This document shows, piece after piece, positions 6,942 to 12,562 of a stretch of 12,562 bases of DNA (position 1 is the first letter of the stretch; the number at the start of each line of letters is the position of its first letter). The stretch is from NCBI GenBank assembly GCA_003218345.1, contig QHNF01000036.1:1-12562 (forward strand), in the 5' to 3' direction. The notes under the pieces are model-generated. The model was not told the DNA's origin and did not search any database. It worked only from the letters and a program-made list of their open reading frames with translations. The translations under genes were made by a program, and so were the position numbers. The stretch is from Verrucomicrobiota bacterium (GTDB lineage: Bacteria; Verrucomicrobiota; Verrucomicrobiia; Chthoniobacterales; UBA10450).

Positions 6942-8192
6942 TCAGGCGCTCTGAAGCGCCGCCGGGACGAGAGTATCCGCGAGAACGTTGAGTGCTTCGT
7001 CCAGGTCCGCGCGCGTATGTTTGGCCGTTACACACGCACGGAAGCAGATTCGATCTTGTGGCACGGCAGGATAATCCACCGGCGCAACCCACAGACCGCG
7101 CCGCCGCAGTTCGTGTCCGAGCCGATACATGCGCTCCCTATCACCAATGACAATGGGCATCACGTAAGTTGTTGACGCTCCAGTGTCGAGGCCGAGGTCG
7201 CGAAGTTGCGCGTGAAAGTAATCGGCGTTTTCCCAAAGTTGCGCGCGCAATTCCGGCTGACTCGTGCCGAGCTCGAGCGCTTTGAGGATCGCCGCAATCA
7301 CAACCGGCGGCAGCGCACAAGAGTAAACATACGGATGCGCGTAGAAACGCAGATATTGCAGGGTCTCCTTCGACCCGGCCACGAAGCCGCCTAGCGCGCC
7401 GAAAGCTTTGGAGAATGTCCCATAAACAAGTGGAACCCGGTCTTCCACGCCAAACTTCTCAGCCGCCCCCCGACCGTGCTCACCGCATCCCAGCATGGAA
7501 TGCGCTTCATCAATGAAAACGCTCGCCCCGTGGGACTCTGCAATAGCAAGTAGTTCCGTCAGATTGCCGAAATCGCCATCCATGGAATAAATACCTTCCA
7601 CAATAACGAGTTGCCGCCGGCCTTTCTGGCGGCTCAGCGCTGTATCAAGTGAGACCGGATCGTTGTGCTCGAATTTCTCCGTGCGGCATCGGGAAAGCAC
7701 CGCTCCATCGCGAAGGCTGAGATGCGAGCGGTTGTCGAGAAGCGCCACGTCGGTTTTGCGAAGCAGCCCGGAAATCGTGCCCAGCGCGCCGCCAAACCCG
7801 CTGTTGAAAAGCATCGCATCCTCACGGCCGAGAAATTTTGCCACGCGCCGTTCGAGTTCGCGATGGAGATCGGTCATTCCAGAGAGCATGGGCGAACCGC
7901 ATGCGCCCAGCCCATGAGTCCTCAGCGCTTCGTGCGCGGCGATGAGGACTTCAGGATGATTGGCAAGGCCGAGATAATTGTAGGAGCAGAGGTTAATTAC
8001 GGGGCGCGGCTTGCCGCCGTAGGTAATCACCGTGCGCGCATCTGCCGTCGCGAGAAGCTCGGGCTCATACAATTCAACCGCCCATGCCCCAACGCGCATC
8101 CAGTTTGTAAAGCTTGCTGGAGCTTGCAGCGGGTCGTTGCTCTCGCCCGCCAGAAAATTACTCAAACTAAGTTTTGCGGGATCCTCGTTCAT
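6942..8192 (-). CDS. spt: Serine palmitoyltransferase-type alpha-oxoamine synthase (PLP-dependent)
   Basis: This 416-residue fold-type I PLP enzyme condenses an amino acid with an acyl thioester, releasing CO2. Visible motifs are NLCSYNYLGLANHPEV (67-82), the substrate-binding GACGSPMLSG (96-105), H157 in DNRSHLSLRDG (stacks on PLP), DEAHSMLGCGEHGRG (228-242, Asp and His of the PLP site), and the Schiff-base lysine K262 in YGTFSKAFGALGGF (257-270). The TFSKAFGALGGF form resembles bacterial serine palmitoyltransferase; KBL and BioF usually have GTLGKALG. It should be cytoplasmic or membrane-associated and give 3-ketosphinganine from serine plus palmitoyl thioester. The flanking desaturase, hydroxylase and headgroup enzyme support a sphingolipid role. 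A sulfonolipid-type cysteate synthase, KBL or BioF are alternatives. The start is ATG 8192, which overlaps the upstream small frame as ATGA. Confidence 0.85.
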   Translation of the reverse strand: MNEDPAKLSLSNFLAGESNDPLQAPASFTNWMRVGAWAVELYEPELLATADARTVITYGGKPRPVINLCSYNYLGLANHPEVLIAAHEALRTHGLGACGSPMLSGMTDLHRELERRVAKFLGREDAMLFNSGFGGALGTISGLLRKTDVALLDNRSHLSLRDGAVLSRCRTEKFEHNDPVSLDTALSRQKGRRQLVIVEGIYSMDGDFGNLTELLAIAESHGASVFIDEAHSMLGCGEHGRGAAEKFGVEDRVPLVYGTFSKAFGALGGFVAGSKETLQYLRFYAHPYVYSCALPPVVIAAILKALELGTSQPELRAQLWENADYFHAQLRDLGLDTGASTTYVMPIVIGDRERMYRLGHELRRRGLWVAPVDYPAVPQDRICFRACVTAKHTRADLDEALNVLADTLVPAALQSA

Positions 8193-8335
8193 CGCGCCAC
8201 GTACTCCCTGCCAACAACTTGCATTATCGCGCTAACCATCATCGGGAGCAAAGGCGCGACAGGAATCAATGGAACAATCCGCGCGAGCGCGCCGAGCGGC
8301 GCTTTCAGGCAAAATTTAGATTCTTTGTCCTTCAC
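8189..8335 (-). CDS. Possible small hydrophobic protein, coupled to the synthase gene
   Basis: From a GTG at 8335 this frame encodes 48 residues: a charged start (VKDKESKF), then a strongly hydrophobic Pro/Leu/Val/Met stretch (about 14-40) that could span the membrane once, ending VGREYVAR. AAGGAGG lies just before the GTG (8339-8345) but only 3 bases away, closer than ideal. Its stop overlaps the next start as ATGA, a common sign of translational coupling. The frame is also open upstream to about 8404. I recognise no family. It fills part of the only sizeable gap in the operon (8193-8478), so it may instead be the tail of a deleted gene or chance. Confidence 0.35.
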   Translation of the reverse strand: MKDKESKFCLKAPLGALARIVPLIPVAPLLPMMVSAIMQVVGREYVAR

Positions 8336-8394
8336 TAGCCTCCTTACGAAGTTCGGCTGTCTTTGCGCGTCCGAAGTTCCGTGTCGGGGCAACC

Positions 8395-8422
8395 ATCTTA
8401 CCGGTTTTCAGGTTGCCGACAA
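8395..8422 (-). promoter_or_regulatory. Possible internal promoter upstream of the synthase gene
   Basis: On the minus strand TTGTCG (8422-8417) and TAAGAT (8400-8395) are separated by 16 bases, 4 of 6 consensus matches each. A transcript would start near 8388, before the AAGGAGG at 8345-8339 and the synthase. It lies in the operon's only large gap. Matches are moderate. Confidence 0.3.
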
Positions 8423-8478
8423 GACTTTAGTGAGACCCACCGCGCGACTGCGAGAAGACCAACTTCGCGAGAGGCGCG

Positions 8479-9093
8479 TTACTTTCGCGTCGTCCGAAAC
8501 ACGTAGTCCCAAAGCGGCGAGCTGATGCCGTACCCGACATGATCATCCTTATAATGATGGCGGAGATGGTAATGCTTCAGCCAGAGCAACAGACCTCGCT
8601 TCATCGGGAAATGGTGCGTCGCGTAATGGAGCATGTCGTAGCAGACGTACCCAAAAACCAATCCGGCAAACACCCCTGGCGCCAAACTCCTGAAGATCAG
8701 AAGGAAAAGACCATAAAAAAGAAACGCGAGCGGGATGCTTATGCTGGGCGGCATCACCAGCCGTCGTGCATCGTTGGGATAGTCGTGATGAACACCGTGG
8801 ATAATGTAGTGCAGTCGTTTTCCCCAACGAGTCTTCGGTTCGTAATGGAATATGTACCGGTGGATGAGGTACTCAAACAATGTCCACAGCAAAATGCCGA
8901 GCAAAAAGAGCGCCGCTACCGCCGGAAACGACAGTTGGCGTTGCCAAAGTGAGACGTAAACCATGTACCCAACGACCGGCAGGTACAAAATCAACGGGAT
9001 CGCCGGATGCACCCGTGAAAAGAACTCCATGAAATCGCTCTCGAACATCCGGACCGTTTCGTTGTTCTTCGAGACGTAGAGGCGCTTCATCAT
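8479..9093 (-). CDS. FA2H-like lipid hydroxylase (sterol desaturase/fatty acid hydroxylase superfamily)
   Basis: The 204-residue integral membrane protein carries the di-iron histidine clusters of the superfamily: H78 and H83 (HRYIFH), H95-H99-H102-H103 (HYIIHGVHH), H156-H160-H161 (HYATHH), and H174-H176-H179-H180 (HYHLRHH) with H185. The order and the closing VGYGISSPLWDYVFRT (186-201) closely follow eukaryotic fatty acid 2-hydroxylase ('..SGFGISTKLWDY.F.T'), without its cytochrome b5 domain. Four hydrophobic segments (about 31-50, 55-75, 118-135, 138-155) fit the two-hairpin topology. The start at ATG 9093 overlaps the desaturase stop as ATGA, implying coupled translation; ATG 9090 (TGATG) is equally possible, while a TTG at 9105 is less likely. 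In this operon the likely substrate is the N-acyl chain or long-chain base of a sphingolipid. Carotenoid or sterol hydroxylation is less likely. Confidence 0.85.
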   Translation of the reverse strand: MMKRLYVSKNNETVRMFESDFMEFFSRVHPAIPLILYLPVVGYMVYVSLWQRQLSFPAVAALFLLGILLWTLFEYLIHRYIFHYEPKTRWGKRLHYIIHGVHHDYPNDARRLVMPPSISIPLAFLFYGLFLLIFRSLAPGVFAGLVFGYVCYDMLHYATHHFPMKRGLLLWLKHYHLRHHYKDDHVGYGISSPLWDYVFRTTRK

Positions 9094-10124
9094 AGCGAAA
9101 AGCAAATGGGCCTGGCACTCAGATCAAGACTACCGATTTGATCGGCTGTGATATCTGGAGTCGGTTGAGGGGCCGTCTTTTGTTGCATTCGTTCAACCCG
9201 GGAATAGAGGCTGTATCGCTTGTCAAAAACGAACTGGAAAAGCAGTCGCGTCCACGACGAATGATATTTCAGATTATCATAAAATTCCGGCGCCATCGCG
9301 CGCAGCTTCGGCAGATTGTTCCATGGGATCGAGGGCAAATCGTGGTGCTCGTTGTGATAACCCATATTCAGCGCCACCCAATTGATTGGTCCGTAGTAGC
9401 TGAAAGTCTCCTGGTCGAAATCGTAAGTGTAATGTTCCTGGATCCAGCGAGCGCCCACTGGATGCAGACCAATCGAGAAGAAAAATGCGAATACGAGATA
9501 AAGAAGTCCCGGCCAACCGCAAAAACAAACAACTCCCACATCGTAGGCGACCGCGCACACAAAATTGATGCAGAACCAGCGGTCCCACATCTTGATCGCT
9601 TTCAGTCGCGGTGGACGTGTCACCTGAAAAAATGGGAAAAGCATGAGCCAAATCGCTTTCCGGTACCATTTGTTGCCCACCAGGCGCGCTTCCCAGTGAT
9701 TCGCCAGATCGGCGTCGTATTCGTAATCGCCCTGATGCGAGTGATGCTTTAGATGATAAACGCGAAAACCCATCGCACCGGGCGTGAGATTGGCAAGATC
9801 GGCGATGATGGCCACCATTTTGTTCCAGCTTTTGTTCCGGAAAATCAGGTTGTGAGTCGCATCATGAATGATGACGTAATTGGCATGATTCGCGAACGCG
9901 CCGATGTAAAAAGCTAGGATAAGGCTGAACCACCAATAAGCGAAGCCCAGTGTGCCCATCCAATACGCGATTGCGGTTTGCATGATCGCTAGCGACAGCG
10001 CGATCAACGCAGTCCACGGATTGCGCACCATCAACTGGCGCACTTCCGGGTGGGCTTTGATGATCGCCCGGGCCCGCGCCGGATGCGGCTGATCAGATTC
10101 CGACTGGTAAAACGCGGCGTGCAT
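9090..10124 (-). CDS. DEGS-like sphingolipid delta-4 desaturase
   Basis: The 344-residue membrane desaturase has the three His boxes HDATH (87-91), HLKHH (124-128) and HNEHH (257-261) that hold the di-iron site. Similarity to dihydroceramide desaturase goes beyond the boxes. The N-terminal HPARARAIIKAHPEVRQLM (14-32) matches the lipid-desaturase N-terminal segment of DEGS1 (HTARR.EIL.KYPEIK.LM). GLHPVGARWIQEHY (219-232), FSYYGPINWVALNMGYHNEH (241-260) and PEFYDNLKYHSSW (279-291) line up with [34 protein letters not shown] and AEYYDNLPHYNSW. Hydrophobic segments lie near 38-52, 62-80, 158-168 and 187-218. DEGS enzymes introduce the 4,5-trans double bond into dihydroceramide at the membrane. 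The ATG at 10124 follows the exporter gene by 33 bases. It is unusual in bacteria. The exact regiochemistry (delta-4 desaturation, C4-hydroxylation, or both) cannot be told by eye. Confidence 0.85.
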   Translation of the reverse strand: MHAAFYQSESDQPHPARARAIIKAHPEVRQLMVRNPWTALIALSLAIMQTAIAYWMGTLGFAYWWFSLILAFYIGAFANHANYVIIHDATHNLIFRNKSWNKMVAIIADLANLTPGAMGFRVYHLKHHSHQGDYEYDADLANHWEARLVGNKWYRKAIWLMLFPFFQVTRPPRLKAIKMWDRWFCINFVCAVAYDVGVVCFCGWPGLLYLVFAFFFSIGLHPVGARWIQEHYTYDFDQETFSYYGPINWVALNMGYHNEHHDLPSIPWNNLPKLRAMAPEFYDNLKYHSSWTRLLFQFVFDKRYSLYSRVERMQQKTAPQPTPDITADQIGSLDLSARPICFSL

Positions 10125-10157
10125 CGGTCTTCTAAATTACGCATAGCAGCTGCACCC

Positions 10158-11348
10158 TCAAACGCGCTTTTTCCACTGCGCGCCGCCGAGGAGCGGTAAG
10201 ACGAATAGATTCGCCAGGATGTCGATGATGCAACCGGCGAGGACCACGAGACCGAAACGCTGCGTGGGTGGAAAATCAGAGAGCACAAAAATAGCGAAGC
10301 CGGTGGCGACGATCACGTCTGAATAGACAATCCCGCGCCATTGCTCTTCGCGCGCGAAGATCCAGGCTTGCCATCCTTTTTTTCCGTCGCGTTGCGCGCG
10401 ACGGACGCCGAAGACGAGGTGGATCATCGAATCAATCGCTATGCCGATGCAAACATTTGTCGCCGGCGCCGAAATAATATCCACCGGTACATGGAACCAA
10501 CCGATGCCACCCAACATCGATAGCGGCACGAGCGTCAGGCTCACGATCATCGCCACCGCGCCGCGGACAGATCGGGCAACGACCCACGCGATCACGACAA
10601 ACAAAAGATTCAACCAGAATAAGCCGGTCACGAGGCTTTCAGCCACAAGCTTGGCCAGTCGCCCCTGCAAATAATAAATGCCGCCGACGAGGTCAGCCTT
10701 GAATCCATATTTGCGGCAGACAGAGCGAAGATCGTCGACAACATCGACGCGATATTTAGTTCGACGCGCCTCGATCATCCGGAGCAGGAACACCGCTTGC
10801 GTGCGGTCCTCCGTCACAAAACTTTTTGCCACACGCGCGTACTTCGGTTGCTCCATGATCTCCATCATCTTCTCGTAGCTGATGAGGAAGGAAAAAGGTG
10901 TGCGGTCACCCTCGGCTAGAAGAGTCGGCAGTGAGATTACAGTCCCGACGTCTTTGTAATTCTCCAGCGCTCCGTGCAGCGTCCACATCTTTTTGTACGC
11001 GTCGTCCGTATTCAACCTGCTGCCGTTTGACGCGGAGACAACGAGCGTGAGCGGATTGGAGCCGCCGGTGCGATCCACGAATTGCAAGCCATCGCGCAAT
11101 TCCTGGTGAGGCTTGAAATAATCGAGAAGACTCGGGTCGGTGTTTACTTTGACCAGACCAAATCCCAACCACGCGCCGAGCAAAATGATGCCTAACGACA
11201 GTAGCGCAAAGCGGCGCGACCAAAATGCATGCGTAGGTTCTGCCTCTATGATTCTGCTTTTGCGCGGCACAGCCCAGCGCAGAAACGCCGGATACATCAA
11301 ATACGCGCAAGCGAATGCCAAGACTGTGCCGAGCACACCACCAAATCC
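10158..11348 (-). pseudogene. RND/MMPL-family exporter, C-terminal half after a frameshift
   Basis: This is the continuation, in another frame, of the gene beginning at 12289. Family sequence starts at the Gly codon 11348 (GFGGVLGTVLAFACAYLMYPAF, the last helix of the first RND half). It then runs through a helix near residues 47-65, the second extracytoplasmic loop (VKVNTDPSLLDYFKP, typical of MMPL/RND exporters), and the second bundle, including ATNVCIGIAIDSMIHLVFGVRRA and SDFPPTQRFGLVVLAGCIIDILANLFVLPLL at the end. About 396 residues belong to this part. The frame is also open upstream to 11618, but that segment reads as a shadow of the first half. The stop at 10158 lies 33 bases before the desaturase start, so the gene heads the operon. 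If the frameshift is real, this half would not be made, unless by frameshifting or reinitiation. Confidence 0.75.
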
Positions 11349-12289
11349 GTCAGCAAACTGGCGAAACCTAACGACGCGCAGACCATGGACCAAAATGAAG
11401 GCGGAAAAGTCATGCGTCGCGCGGCTGCCGCGAGGTCCGGGGCTTCCTTTCCCATCCGGTGCGCGCGGTCGGCGAGCGTCTGCCAGTTGAACGTCATGTA
11501 AACCAGGTGCGATAACGCGATGACGAACACGATCGTGCCGAGGTTCACTGTCAGGATGCCGATCTTGTGGCCAAGCATCGATTGCAGAAGCAAGGTCAAC
11601 AAGACGGCACTCGTGCATGTGCAGAGCATTCCTACAAACAGCCTGGCCGATCGGAATAACGCCGCCATCGTTAAGCCAAACAACACGACCGCTGTGAGAC
11701 TGAAGTAGCGGAAATCGTGCGCTAGGCTGCGCCGGAGCATTTCCACCACGTACGGCGGACCGGCGATGTGAATCCGAAAATCGCGCGCGTCGAGTTCATG
11801 CACGATCTGCTCGAGCCGTTGGATCGTCTTTTCAGTGTGCCTGCCTTTCATGAAAACGATCACGTTGCTGGACTTTCGGTCGTGCGCGATCAACAAGCGG
11901 CTCCAGAACGGGCTCTTCAGCGCATCCTCAAAACTTTTTGGTCCTTCGGCCAAACTCTTGACCGCGCTCACCGCACGAATGGTATGGACGCGTTGCGTGA
12001 GTTTTTGAATTCGGCCCAGATATCGAGGCGAAGAGATATCGCGCGACGACACCGCCAGAATCACTTCCGGCTGCGATGGAAAACGCCGCTCGATCTCTTT
12101 GGTTTGTTGGATCCCGGGGTCATTGGTTGAAAAGAAAAAATTCTGATCAACCACTGGCTTGAGGTCCACAAAGGTTGCCATCAGCGCAGACAACACGCCG
12201 GTGATCACCAGCATCCCCCAATGCGACCCTAACGGGATTCGAACCCACTTTGAAGTTTTCGCGGCCTTGCGCAATTCCGCCACAAACAC
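11297..12289 (-). pseudogene. RND/MMPL-family exporter, N-terminal half before a frameshift
   Basis: The half-transporter has a first helix near 24-42, a large extracytoplasmic loop (43-190, including DQNFFFSTNDPGIQQTKEIE and PEVILAVSSRD), then helices near 196-212, 216-234, 244-266 and 298-313. This is the classic RND plan of TM1, loop and TM2-6 seen in MMPL and hopanoid-exporter (HpnN)-like proteins. RND pumps use the proton gradient; here a lipid, likely the operon's product, is the inferred cargo. Family sequence breaks at T314 (about 11348): the frame then runs 16 unrelated residues to a stop at 11297. The second half of the protein has SDFPPTQRFG at the equivalent place, while here D is joined almost directly to GFGGVLG, so roughly 19-22 bases seem deleted. 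GTG 12289 follows an in-frame TAA by one codon; GTG 12283 is an alternative start. No ribosome binding site is evident. Confidence 0.75.
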
Positions 12290-12317
12290 GCGTTAGGCTG
12301 CGCGTTAGAGGGGAAAA

Positions 12318-12349
12318 TGCAAATCGCGCAGTTTGCACGAATCGCGCAG
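12318..12349 (-). promoter_or_regulatory. Candidate operator upstream of the lipid operon
   Basis: An inverted repeat TGCAAA (12318-12323) and TTTGCA (12332-12337) with 8 bases between sits 29 bases before the exporter start. Overlapping it is a direct repeat AATCGCGCAG (12322-12331 and 12340-12349) with an 18-base period, and a tandem GTCCGACT pair follows at 12359-12374. Such spacing suits a repressor or activator site. No regulator gene is visible nearby and no clear promoter was found. Confidence 0.35.
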
Positions 12350-12385
12350 ACTAACGCAGTCCGACTGTCCGACTTTGTCCGAAAC

Positions 12386-12402
12386 CTCTAGCCGCACTAG
12401 AG
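12386..12402 (-). terminator. Short hairpin after the right-edge gene
   Basis: CTCTAG (12386-12391) and CTAGAG (12397-12402) pair around a 5-base loop, 24 bases beyond the stop at 12426. On the minus strand GTTTCGG follows, without a clear U-run, so termination is only possible. Confidence 0.3.
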
Positions 12403-12425
12403 ACAACGAAAATGCCGGGAAAGAT

Positions 12426-12562
12426 TCACTCGCTTTTTGGCAATTCCTCCCCGCTCTGCAAATCCATTGCTTCGCCGTTTGTCAGGGTTTCTTTGCTCTC
12501 TGCGCTTTGCTTTCCGCTGATCTCCGCCACCAGCTCGTTGTACCGCTGGTGCAGCAGTTCAC
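12426..12562 (-). CDS. C-terminal end of an unidentified protein (5' part outside window)
   Basis: The frame is open from the right edge to a TGA at 12426 and gives the last 44 residues, beginning ELLHQRYNELVAEISGK and ending in a polar Ser/Glu/Lys-rich tail (GEELPKSE). The first 16 residues look like an amphipathic helix. A short helix of the form LH.RY..L...I closes some glycerolipid acyltransferases, which would suit the neighbourhood, but the piece is too short to assign. It is separated from the lipid operon by 136 bases with repeats, so it is probably a different transcription unit, though read-through is possible. Confidence 0.55.
   Translation of the reverse strand, partial: ELLHQRYNELVAEISGKQSAESKETLTNGEAMDLQSGEELPKSE

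Noticed and set aside
8316..8396. 26-codon minus-strand ATG frame in the operon gap
   Set aside because: It has no ribosome binding site, its ATG overlaps the predicted -10 box, and it has no recognisable family.
7665..8525. 286-codon plus-strand frame
   Set aside because: It is antisense to the serine palmitoyltransferase-type gene and lacks any recognisable domain.
9138..9752. 204-codon plus-strand frame
   Set aside because: It is antisense to the desaturase His-box region; composition typical of a shadow.

Overview
The window looks like a chromosomal segment of a soil-type Verrucomicrobiota bacterium, perhaps Chthoniobacterales/Udaeobacter-like. That placement is inference, made from the secreted beta-helix protein with a long Thr-Pro tail, the mid-50s GC of most genes, and the mix of gene families. 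No rRNA or other marker is present to prove it.

Left part (1-4830). A large secreted parallel beta-helix protein runs on the minus strand from 1958 off the left edge and ends, within the window, in a low-complexity Thr-Pro/Thr-Ala tail. Upstream of it, 1959-2586 carries no convincing gene but is unusually rich in stem-loops, including a 62-nt imperfect hairpin at 2161-2222. Next come a truncated SYLF-domain gene fragment (2587-2979, +) and a YCF48-like Asp-box/BNR repeat protein (3124-4208, +). The latter has a near-consensus promoter and a good ribosome binding site but is broken by a frameshift near 3529. A small protein resembling only sigma-70 region 2 lies on the minus strand (4610-4287).

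Right part (4833-12289). Six tightly packed minus-strand genes form one apparent operon. In transcription order they are: an RND/MMPL exporter (frameshifted near 11348), a DEGS-like sphingolipid delta-4 desaturase, an FA2H-like lipid hydroxylase, a possible small membrane ORF, a serine palmitoyltransferase-type alpha-oxoamine synthase, a CDP-alcohol phosphatidyltransferase, and a two-domain GNAT-like acyltransferase. Together they read as a sphingolipid (ceramide-type) biosynthesis and export locus. The synthase would make the long-chain base, the GNAT protein could N-acylate it, the desaturase and hydroxylase would decorate it, the CDP-alcohol enzyme would add a phospho-headgroup, and the RND protein would move the product outward. 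No acyl carrier protein, ketone reductase or acyl-ACP synthetase is visible here. A further minus-strand gene enters from the right edge with only its last 44 codons.

The most interesting point is the pairing of eukaryote-like sphingolipid modifying enzymes (DEGS and FA2H types) with a bacterial serine palmitoyltransferase and a CDP-alcohol headgroup enzyme in one operon. Two genes in the window (YCF48-like and RND) carry frameshifts and one (SYLF) is truncated, so either gene decay or assembly error must be considered.
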